Position numbers and translations under genes: made by a program
Notes under the pieces: generated by a model
Databases searched by the model: none
Told to the model about the DNA's origin: nothing
What the model saw: the letters and a program-made list of their open reading frames with translations, nothing else
Shown: one piece after another, positions 45,847 to 54,300 of the stretch
Numbering within the stretch: position 1 is the stretch's first letter
Layout: the number at the start of each line of letters is the position of its first letter
Assembly: GCF_024623455.1 (NCBI RefSeq)
Contig: NZ_JANIPJ010000008.1
Span: 62,001-126,000 of the forward strand
Direction of reading: 5' to 3'
DNA from: Paenibacillus soyae
GTDB lineage: Bacteria; Bacillota; Bacilli; Paenibacillales; Paenibacillaceae
DNA length: 64,000 bases

Positions 45847-47355
45847 ATGAAACCTAATTTTGTTGTATTTGTTGTGGATCAGATGCAAGCTCGCACGATG
45901 TCTCTGCATGGCCATCCGGACGTGCGGACGCCGAATTTAGATCAACTGGGTCTAGAAGGGGTGTCCTTCACCAGAGCCTACTGCAACAATCCCGTATGTA
46001 TGCCTTCGCGCGCGACCCTGTTGACGGGACTTACTCCCCGCCAGCATGGCTGCTTGACCAATGGCAACGCTGTCCCTGAAGGGCTGCCTACACTGCCGAG
46101 GGTGCTCGCCGAGGCCGGATATCGGACACATGCCGTAGGCAAGCTTCATCATCAGCCAATCGGCTCTGTCAGCATGGGCGAGGAGATGGCTTTCTCATGG
46201 GAGAGCAGAGCGCGTTGGGAGGCTGGAGTGATTACAGCGCTGCCAAGCGATTATTACGGCTACCAGACGACGGAGCATGTTGGCGGGCATGTCGATTGCT
46301 TTGGCGATTATTTGACATGGCTGGAGCAGGAGCTGCCGGGAGGAAGGGAGCGATTGCTGCGGGCGGGAGCCTATGAGAAAAATAGCCTGTACGAGCAGCA
46401 TTGGAAGATCGATCTGCCTGAAGAGCTGCATTACAACCGGTGGATCGCTCGCCGCTCAGCGGCTTTCCTGGAAGGGCTTGGGCAAGAGGAGCCCTTCTAT
46501 CTCTGGTGCTCCTTCCCAGATCCGCATCATCCCTTCGCAGCCTGCCGTCCTTATAGCGAGATGTATGATCCGCAGTCGCTGACGCTGCCGGAGGGGTGGA
46601 ATGATGAAGCGGATTCTATCGATTGGCTGAAGGGTCTAAGAGCCGTTCATCCCGGGCACTCGCAGTTTAATGAAGCCACTCTGCGTGACATATTAGCGCA
46701 AACCTATGGCATGATCACACATGTGGACAGCTGTATAGGGGACGTGGTGGACAAGCTGAAGGAGCGTGGACTCTATGAGAACACCATTCTTGTCTTCATG
46801 GCGGATCATGGAGAATATTTGGGCTCCCATCGGCTGCTGACCAAGGCAGAGTGGCCTTGGGAGGAGCTCCTGAATGTTCCCTATATCTGGAGAGCTCCCC
46901 GCGCTGCCGCGCAGGGCGTCTATCGTGAGCGCGTCGTCAGCCTGCTGGACTTCGTGCCGACGATTCTGGACTTTGCCGGTATAGATCAGGCTGTCATGGA
47001 TACGCGCGGCATCTACAGCGCGCCGCCGCTAGGCTTGCCGGGCCGCAGTCTGCGCGCTGCCGTTCAAGAGGGCAAGGAGCTGCCTCCCCGTCCGGCGCTT
47101 GTGGAATACGATGAGGATTGGTATGCGCCCGAGACGACTCGAATGCGCACGCTTGTCGCGGAGCAATATAAGTTAACGGTGTTTATCAATTCCGATGAGG
47201 GGCTGCTGTTTGATCTAGCCGCAGATCCTCGCGAGCATAACAATTTATGGAATGATCATGCATATGCTCAGGTTCGTTACAAGCTGACAGAGCAGCTTCT
47301 GCGGGAGCTGATTCGAACCGATCGCTTCGATACGCTTCGGATAACGGGAGCGTAA
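45847..47355 (+). CDS. Sulfatase (formylglycine type)
   Basis: Type I sulfatase, 502 aa. The modification motif VCMPSRATLLTG gives Cys51 as the formylglycine site, inside the full signature with TPRQHG. Metal residues DQ near the N-terminus and MADHGEYLGSH at about residue 318 are present. No signal peptide, so it would desulfate imported oligosaccharides or monosaccharides. In porphyran the expected sulfate is on L-galactose C6. An anaerobic or aerobic maturase must act on it; none is in the window. Ends at a strong terminator. Confidence 0.92.
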   Translation: MKPNFVVFVVDQMQARTMSLHGHPDVRTPNLDQLGLEGVSFTRAYCNNPVCMPSRATLLTGLTPRQHGCLTNGNAVPEGLPTLPRVLAEAGYRTHAVGKLHHQPIGSVSMGEEMAFSWESRARWEAGVITALPSDYYGYQTTEHVGGHVDCFGDYLTWLEQELPGGRERLLRAGAYEKNSLYEQHWKIDLPEELHYNRWIARRSAAFLEGLGQEEPFYLWCSFPDPHHPFAACRPYSEMYDPQSLTLPEGWNDEADSIDWLKGLRAVHPGHSQFNEATLRDILAQTYGMITHVDSCIGDVVDKLKERGLYENTILVFMADHGEYLGSHRLLTKAEWPWEELLNVPYIWRAPRAAAQGVYRERVVSLLDFVPTILDFAGIDQAVMDTRGIYSAPPLGLPGRSLRAAVQEGKELPPRPALVEYDEDWYAPETTRMRTLVAEQYKLTVFINSDEGLLFDLAADPREHNNLWNDHAYAQVRYKLTEQLLRELIRTDRFDTLRITGA

Positions 47356-47367
47356 AGAGCTGTCTTG

Positions 47368-47417
47368 GGCTGTCTGGAAGAGTGGTGTCTCCACTTTTTC
47401 TGGACAGCCTCTTTTTT
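47368..47417 (+). terminator. Rho-independent terminator after the sulfatase gene
   Basis: Long hairpin: GGCTGTC (47368-47374) with GACAGCC (47403-47409), an inner stem AGTGG/CCACT, then six T at 47412-47417. It closes the long gene run that starts at 26542 or 28957. Confidence 0.85.
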
Positions 47418-47437
47418 GTTCCACTTTAAATAAGGTA

Positions 47438-47466
47438 TTGACGGGAATTGCTGGCAGACCTATAAT
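47438..47466 (+). promoter_or_regulatory. Sigma-A promoter of the second transporter operon
   Basis: TTGACG (47438-47443), exactly 17 bases, TATAAT (47461-47466), 156 bases upstream of the permease start. Confidence 0.85.
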
Positions 47467-47471
47467 AAAAA

Positions 47472-47485
47472 CGAAATGAGTTTCG
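47472..47485 (+). promoter_or_regulatory. CGAAA/TTTCG inverted repeat at the transcription start
   Basis: CGAAA-TGAG-TTTCG lies where transcription from the promoter at 47438 should begin, so it is well placed for a repressor. A second TTTCGAAA palindrome is at 47521-47528. Confidence 0.45.
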
Positions 47486-47549
47486 ATTAACGGTCATTTA
47501 TAAGTAAATTTGAATGATTGTTTCGAAAACTCCATTTTCTATATCGGTG

Positions 47550-47565
47550 TTGTAAACGTTTGCAA
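47550..47565 (+). promoter_or_regulatory. LacI/CcpA-type operator (cre-like)
   Basis: TTGTAAACGTTTGCAA is a near-perfect palindrome centred on CG and fits the catabolite-responsive element pattern at all but one position. It lies in the leader, about 80 bases after the predicted transcription start. Glucose repression through CcpA, or a LacI-family repressor, is likely. Confidence 0.65.
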
Positions 47566-47621
47566 GAGAAGGGTGGGTATGGACTTATCGCAGGATAAAT
47601 ACAGAAAAAGGAGTGCTTGTT

Positions 47622-48587
47622 GTGGAAAATGTGAATGAAGTCCGGCAGCTGGACGTACCCGACATCAAGCGCGGGACGCCATTGAAGCAAAGGGCCTCAA
47701 GGCTGCTGAAGAGCTACCAGCTATATTTGTTTGTGCTTCCCGCTGTTTTGTATTACGTGCTCTTTCATTACGTGCCGTTATACGGCATTCAAATCGCCTT
47801 CAAGAACTTCCTGGCCTTCAAGGGCATTGCGGGCAGTCCATGGGTGGGTCTGGAGCATTTTGAACGTTTTTTCCGGTCCTTCGAATTTACCAAAATTATT
47901 CTGAACACGATCAAGCTTAGCGTCCTGCAGCTCGTTGTAGGCTTTCCGGCTCCGATCATACTCGCGCTGATGCTGAATCAGCTCATGCACAAGAGGTTCA
48001 AGAAGTTTGTGCAGACCGTCATTTATGCGCCTCACTTTATTTCGACGGTCGTAATTGCGGGCATGCTGTTTTTATTCCTGTCGCCGGATACGGGCATGGT
48101 CAATAAGCTCATCGGATTGTTTGGCGGCGAGCCGGTGTTTTTTATGGGGGATCCCGACTGGTTCAGGCCCGTATATGTGCTGTCGGAGATTTGGCAGAAC
48201 ACAGGTTGGGGCACCATCATATATTTGGCAGCGCTTACGACGATTAGTCCCGAGCTGCATGAATCGGCGGTTGTGGATGGCGCAAACAAATTTCAGCGGA
48301 TTCTGCATATCGATATCCCCGGCATTATGCCAACGGCCGTTATTCTGCTTATTCTGAGCACGGGCAATATTATGAGTCTCGGCTTCGAGAAGGTCTACCT
48401 GCTGCAAACGCCGCTTAACCTGCCCTCATCGGAGATTATTTCCACCTATGTGTACAAGACGGGCTTGGTTGGCGCACAATACAGCTTCTCAACCGCTGTA
48501 GGATTGTTTAACTCTATTATCAATTTCATCATTCTCATCACAGTTAACCAAATTGCCAAAAAAGCTTCCAATACATCGTTATGGTAA
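47622..48587 (+). CDS. Sugar ABC transporter permease, LplB type
   Basis: Inner-membrane permease, 321 aa. GTG 47622 follows AAGGAG by eight bases; GTG 47613 overlaps that site. Hydrophobic segments begin with YLFVLPAVLYYVLFHYVPL (about 33-51). The ATPase-docking loop reads ESAVVDGANKFQRILHIDIP (about 223-242). The LplB/YtcP/LplA class imports oligosaccharides such as those from plant or algal polymers. First gene of the operon leading to the secreted agarase. Confidence 0.92.
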   Translation: MENVNEVRQLDVPDIKRGTPLKQRASRLLKSYQLYLFVLPAVLYYVLFHYVPLYGIQIAFKNFLAFKGIAGSPWVGLEHFERFFRSFEFTKIILNTIKLSVLQLVVGFPAPIILALMLNQLMHKRFKKFVQTVIYAPHFISTVVIAGMLFLFLSPDTGMVNKLIGLFGGEPVFFMGDPDWFRPVYVLSEIWQNTGWGTIIYLAALTTISPELHESAVVDGANKFQRILHIDIPGIMPTAVILLILSTGNIMSLGFEKVYLLQTPLNLPSSEIISTYVYKTGLVGAQYSFSTAVGLFNSIINFIILITVNQIAKKASNTSLW

Positions 48588-48605
48588 GAAGCGGGGAGGT
48601 TCAAT

Positions 48606-49484
48606 ATGTTTAAACGCAGTCTAGCAGACATCTGGTTCGATCGCGTAAATATGCTGTTGATTGTGACCGGACTGGCCATCATTGTCTATCCCCTCTACTT
48701 CGTGGTGCTGGCCTCTGTGACAGACCCTGGAGCTGTTCAGATGACCCTGTTCTGGCCGGAGAAGTTCAGTCTGGAGGGCTACAAGAAGATACTGGACAGC
48801 GACAACCTGTGGGTGGGCTACAAAAACTCTTTTGTATACGCAATCTTAGGAACCATTATCAATTTATGTCTAACTCTTCCCGCAGCCTACGCCCTGTCGC
48901 GGAAGGATATGAAGGGCCGCAGTACGGTTATGCTCTTTATTACGTTCACGATGTTCTTCAGCGGTGGACTTATCCCTACTTACTTGACGGTCAAGGAGCT
49001 TGGCCTGCTTGACTCGGTTTGGGCGATGGTCATACCTAATGCGGTGGGCGCGTGGAATCTCATCATTGCTCGAACGTTCTTCCAGTCCACGATTCCGGAT
49101 GAGCTTCTGGAGGCGGCGAAGATAGACGGCTGCTCCGATGCCAAGTTTTTTTGGAAAATGGTGCTTCCCCTGTCTCAGGCGCTTATTGCGATTATGGTGT
49201 TGTTCTACGGTGTTGCGCATTGGAATTCCTACTTCAACGCCTTGATCTACCTGCGGGACCAGGAGCTGTTCCCCCTGCAGCTCGTGCTTCGATCCATTCT
49301 GATCGAGAATCAGATTAGCAACGACATGATGACGGACATGTCCTCCATGGGAGACCAGCTCCGAGCGGCTGAGCTGATCAAATACGGCATGATTATTATT
49401 GCGGCGCTCCCGCTGCTCATTCTGTATCCTTTCTTGCAGAACTATTTTGTCAAAGGCGTCATGATCGGAAGCATCAAGGGGTAA
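48606..49484 (+). CDS. Sugar ABC transporter permease, YtcP/LplC type
   Basis: Partner permease, 292 aa, after GGGGAGG. The ATPase-docking loop reads EAAKIDGCSDAKFFWKMVLP (about 170-189). Ends with the usual NYFVKGVMIGSIKG. No ATPase gene is nearby. Confidence 0.93.
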   Translation: MFKRSLADIWFDRVNMLLIVTGLAIIVYPLYFVVLASVTDPGAVQMTLFWPEKFSLEGYKKILDSDNLWVGYKNSFVYAILGTIINLCLTLPAAYALSRKDMKGRSTVMLFITFTMFFSGGLIPTYLTVKELGLLDSVWAMVIPNAVGAWNLIIARTFFQSTIPDELLEAAKIDGCSDAKFFWKMVLPLSQALIAIMVLFYGVAHWNSYFNALIYLRDQELFPLQLVLRSILIENQISNDMMTDMSSMGDQLRAAELIKYGMIIIAALPLLILYPFLQNYFVKGVMIGSIKG

Positions 49485-49516
49485 TGGATGCAGCCGTCAT
49501 TACGGAAGGGAGGTGC

Positions 49517-49555
49517 ATGCCGGGTATCCTTGTTGATTTGCTGCAGCTCATGTAA
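49517..49555 (+). CDS. Possible 12-residue leader peptide
   Basis: GGGAGGTG (49508-49515) followed immediately by ATG and 12 codons (MPGILVDLLQLM), ending 34 bases before the binding-protein start. The ribosome binding site is as good as those of real genes. It may be a chance feature or a short translated element. No attenuator structure was recognised. Confidence 0.25.
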   Translation: MPGILVDLLQLM

Positions 49556-49589
49556 GCGCATACGAATACAAAATTAGGAGGTCATCGAT

Positions 49590-51257
49590 TTGAACAATCG
49601 GAGAAAAAAACTGTTGGTATCCTTTCTTTCAGTCATGATGAGCGTTTCTGTTCTAAGTGCTTGTGCAGGAAACAACAATGATGGTGTGGAGCCCTCCAAG
49701 GAGCCGAATCAAACGGAAGCGGCTCAGACGCCCGAAGCAACGGATGGAGGAGGGGAGCAAGGTGTATTCCCGATAGCGGAGAAGGTGACGCTTGAGATGG
49801 TAACCTGTAAGCACCCTAACAATGGGCCGTTCGAGGAAATGGATTTCTTCAAGCAATATGAAGAGAAAACCAATGTGCAGATTGAATGGACAGACATTGA
49901 ATTTGCGCAATGTGAGGAGCAGCGCAATCTGATTCTGGCCAGCGGCGAGCTGCCGGATGCCTTCTATGGCACACTTGCGCTGACAGGCAATGACGTCATT
50001 AACTATGGCGGCCAAGGCATGCTGGTTCCCCTGGAGCAATACATCACGAAGGAAACGATGCCCAATCTGACGGCGTTGATTGAACAGAATCCGAAGTACA
50101 AGGCGATGCTGACAGCGCCGGATGGCCATATCTATTCGCTGCCGAGCATCCGCGAGCTGATGCTGTGGCTCTCTCCCGACATGATGTACCTGAACAAGGA
50201 ATGGCTGGACAAGCTGGAGCTTGCCGTGCCGACAACAACAGATGAGCTGCGCACCGTTCTGGAAGCTTTTAAGACGAAGGATCCTAACGGCAATGGCAAA
50301 AATGACGAAATTCCGTTCTCCTTCCTGTGGGACTTCGCGAACTATAACGTAATGGGCATCGGCTCATTGTTCGGCACCTTCGGAAGAGCGGACTCCGCCA
50401 ACCATATTTTCGTTGAGGACGGCAAGGTGGTATTCTCCGCCAAGGAGCCGGAGTATAAGGAAGCGATTCAATATTACCACTCCTACTTCAAGGATGGGCT
50501 GTTCGATAAGGAAAGTCTGGCGCAGGACCGGAATCAGCTGGTAGGCAAGGGCAGCGGTACCGAGCAGCGTCTGGGCGGCTTCTTCTCCTGGAATGCCTTC
50601 TCGGTTGTCGGCGTCGACAATGATCCCAAGTATGTCTTGGTACCGGCTTTGAAAGGACCAAACGGCGATCAAGTGTGGAGAAAGTCGCTTAGCAATAATC
50701 AGGGCGTGAACCCGTTCGCGTTCTCCATGACAGCTGCGAATGAGCATCCAGAGCTGACCATGCAGTGGATTGACTTGTCTTATGCAACGGATACGTCCAT
50801 CGAAGCCGGCTGGGGCCCGATCGGTACGACATTGGAAGACAAGGACGGTACCTTGACGCTCAAGGAAGCGCCAGCGGGCCTGACGACAGACCAATATGTA
50901 TTCAAGACGGCACCGGTTGAAGCGCCTTACGCCATTCTGGAAAATACGTACGGCACTCGTCTGGCCATGGCCGACAAGGACAAGGTCAAAATTGACGGCA
51001 TCAAAGAAAACTATTTGCCTTATATGACTTCTGAGACGTTCCCCGGCGTGTTGTTCACAGCTGAGGAGTCTCAAAAAATCAAAACACTGGATACCGACAT
51101 TAACAGCTACGTGAACCAAACAAGCGCTAAGTGGCTGCTACAAGGCGGCGTAGATGGTGAATGGGACAAATACCTGGCCGATCTGCAGAAGATGAAGGTT
51201 GATGAGCTGATCAGCATTTATCAAACGGCGTACGACCGCTTCAAGAGCGCGCAATAA
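49590..51257 (+). CDS. Oligosaccharide-binding lipoprotein, LplA type
   Basis: Solute-binding lipoprotein, 555 aa, the usual length of the LplA class. TTG 49590 follows AGGAGG by eight bases. Lipobox VLSAC gives lipidated Cys25, then an acidic linker (about 26-60). The calcium-like loop KDPNGNGKNDEIP (about 231-243) is typical of the class. Likely captures the oligosaccharides made by the agarase encoded next. Confidence 0.93.
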   Translation: MNNRRKKLLVSFLSVMMSVSVLSACAGNNNDGVEPSKEPNQTEAAQTPEATDGGGEQGVFPIAEKVTLEMVTCKHPNNGPFEEMDFFKQYEEKTNVQIEWTDIEFAQCEEQRNLILASGELPDAFYGTLALTGNDVINYGGQGMLVPLEQYITKETMPNLTALIEQNPKYKAMLTAPDGHIYSLPSIRELMLWLSPDMMYLNKEWLDKLELAVPTTTDELRTVLEAFKTKDPNGNGKNDEIPFSFLWDFANYNVMGIGSLFGTFGRADSANHIFVEDGKVVFSAKEPEYKEAIQYYHSYFKDGLFDKESLAQDRNQLVGKGSGTEQRLGGFFSWNAFSVVGVDNDPKYVLVPALKGPNGDQVWRKSLSNNQGVNPFAFSMTAANEHPELTMQWIDLSYATDTSIEAGWGPIGTTLEDKDGTLTLKEAPAGLTTDQYVFKTAPVEAPYAILENTYGTRLAMADKDKVKIDGIKENYLPYMTSETFPGVLFTAEESQKIKTLDTDINSYVNQTSAKWLLQGGVDGEWDKYLADLQKMKVDELISIYQTAYDRFKSAQ

Positions 51258-51272
51258 TCATCACAAATAGCA

Positions 51273-51313
51273 GAGAGCATCCCCTGGAGGCTTGGGTCCC
51301 GGGGGAAGCTCTC
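51273..51313 (+). terminator. GC-rich hairpin between binding protein and agarase genes
   Basis: GAGAGC-A-TCCCC pairs with GGGGA-A-GCTCTC (51273-51284 with 51302-51313). The tail is not T-rich, so it may lower rather than stop transcription into the agarase gene, or stabilise the transporter mRNA. Confidence 0.55.
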
Positions 51314-51349
51314 CAATTTCGCTACAGGAATGGAAGGGATGGTGCATTA

Positions 51350-54300
51350 ATGTTGAAAGCGTATTCAAGTGTCAAACGATGGTTGACCGTCTTTTTGAGT
51401 GCGGCCGTACTGACCGTATCTTGTCTCACAGGTGCAGGGGGGGTTAGTTATGCAGTTGAGGCAAGCGACGAGCTTCCTGTAAATATTCGAACGGACAAGG
51501 CAGATTTCGATACGATTCCAGCTGTTGCTGAGCATTACAAGAATCACTTCGGCGATAATGCCGTTGCATATTTCAACAGTATCAACAACGAAAGCCGTGT
51601 GCAGCGTATTAACTTCTTGCAGTACCCGGATGGACAGTTTTTGCAGATTAATGGAGAAGTAACGCTTGATATTCCTGCAAGGAATGCAAAAGTGTGGCGT
51701 CTGTTCAGTGATGTGCGCTTCGAGGGCTCCGTTGCGCAGACGATGAAGCTTTATGTCATTGATCCTGAAGGTGTCGAAACGGAATGGACCGTATTCCAGA
51801 ACGGTGGCTGGAATGACCGTATAACCGGGCTATATACGAACTATACGAAGATGGGCTTCCAGGAAGACAACCCAACGGAGGGGATCACCCATCCATGGCT
51901 GATCAAGGATACGAACGGCGATATTATCTACGAAGGCTACAAGATGAAAATCGTCGGGAATGGAACGCTGCGAAGCGTCTATCACTGGGAAGAAGAAGGC
52001 GTTCCGCTGGAGTTTGATACTTCCGCATGGACCGTTCTTGGAGGAGACAAGGCTATACTGGACGTCTCCGTTGATGTAGATGCGCTGACCAATTTAAGCA
52101 TGGACGGCGTGAACAAGCTACCCGAGGAAGTGTTCAAGCGTTATCATGTGAACAGCGGGCCGATCGGATTAGAGCAAGCCGGGGGCGAATTTACAGTGCT
52201 GGACGAGGCGTATCACAGAACGACTCATGATTACGGCTTTACTCCCGGTCGCGGCGCCTTTCATTACACACTGATGACCAGCTGGGCGGGTCTCAAGGAG
52301 GATTCGACGCGCCCTGGATATGCAGACTTTACGGCGACGAACCAAGTTTATGCCAAGAGTCAGCCTGCCATCGACAAATTCGAAGGTCTGTATCCATCTA
52401 TCGGCAAGGATTATGTTCTGACGCTGGACGGCTGGCCGAGGTGGATGTGGGAATCCCCTAATTCCGGACAATCGGAGCATTTCGGCACACCGTCCCGCGC
52501 CAACTTCGATGCTGCTGCCGATGCGTCAGCCAAGCTGATCAAGAGCATCGATACTAGATTTGACGGGCTTGGTCCCAAATATGTGGAGGTTAAAAACGAA
52601 TCAACGATTCCGCAGGAATGGTGGTTCTTCCAATCGGAGCCGGAGCAGGCTTGGAGCTACTTGTCGGAGTTCCACAATAAGGTGGCCGCAGAAGTGAAAG
52701 CGGTTAATCCGGATGTGTTGGTCGGCGGACCGTCAAGCGCATTCATGTATTTGGAGAAAAATGACTTCAATGAAGCGCGTGCGCAGCTGAAATTTATGGA
52801 TGATACAAAGGATTCACTGGATTGGTATTCGCATCACTTCTATGAAAATGCCAATCTGTTCATTCATGACAGAGAAAACAACTCGGATGGCTTCCTGAGT
52901 GGACGAATGGAAGCCGTGCTTGACCTGCTCAATGCACATATGGTGAATACAGATAATGTGAAGCCGATCTATATTACAGAAGAAGGCACTTATAATACGG
53001 CGGGAAGCGATGCGGACTATTTCCAGAAGCTGGTCGCTTATAACGGCTATATGCTCCGTTTTATGAATTACGCCGATACGATTGGTATGCTGGTACCTTA
53101 TTTGTACCCTATTATTAACTGGCGTCCCAACTCCAATGATACGTTCTACAAATATAATGAGGCACAGAATGGATTATTGGAAGAAATGACGCCAATGGAA
53201 GCTTATCTGGATATGTGGAAGGATTACCGCGGCGCGTTCCTTCCGGCTGAAGCGGATCAAGAGCGTGTCTTCACAAATGCGGTTCGCTACAATGACAAGG
53301 TATATGTCGCTGTTCACAATCTGAACTCGCAGCGTGTTAACTTGGATCTGAATGTGTTCGCGGGCGACGCCGATATTGCAGGCGTAACGCGCAAACATTT
53401 TTTCCTGGAGAAGGGCAAGCTGACCTATGAGGAAGAGAATGTCACGGATCTGGACAATGTGTACATGCGCGTTCAGGAAATGAGCGTATTCGAGATTATG
53501 CTGAATTCCAATCCGGCGTTCACCAAAACGTGGGAGAGAGAATTTGCATATGCGCCTCAGGAGCTTGTGCCGACGAGCGTAAACGCGCCGGCCTCATTTA
53601 CGGTTCAAGCAAGGCCAGCGAATCTCGCCAAAGCGACTCTCCGTATTGGCTTCGGCAAGACGGGAAGCGGGTTTGCAGAGGATATGCAAGTGGTTGTCAA
53701 TTCGGGTGATGCGGCCAATATGCAGAGCTTCAGCAAGGATCTGGCCTACACGAACAAGCCTGGCAACCTGCTGACCTTTGCGGAATTTGAGCTGGATGCC
53801 AGCAAGCTTCTGGCGAGCAATACCATCGAAATATCGCTCCCGGATGAAGATGGATATATCACAAGCGTACAAATCATCGAGTACCACGAGCAGTCGGCTC
53901 CGACAGGCGTCGCTACAAGTGCGCTTGCTGGTCCTATTGCGGAGGCTAAGTCGAAGCTTGCATCGACTATCATTTCGTCCACAGGCAATGAGGTTGAGCC
54001 AGGCAAGAGCTGGGTGAAAAAGCAGTACCGAGACACGCTCAATATTGAAGTAACCAAAGCGGAGATTGTTGCACAGGATGCCTTGGCGACAAATGCTGAA
54101 GTGACAGAAGCTTTGGCAGACCTAGTCAAGGCGGCCGGTATATTTGATCAATATACAAAAACAAAATCGTCGCCTACCGGCAGTCGAGGGGCCCAATTCT
54201 CCTTCGAGGACGGAGAAGCGGCAGCCTATACCCACAATGTAGACGCTGTGACGGTATCGACAGGCGCGCAAGGCGCAACGGACGGCAGCAAGGCGCTTCA

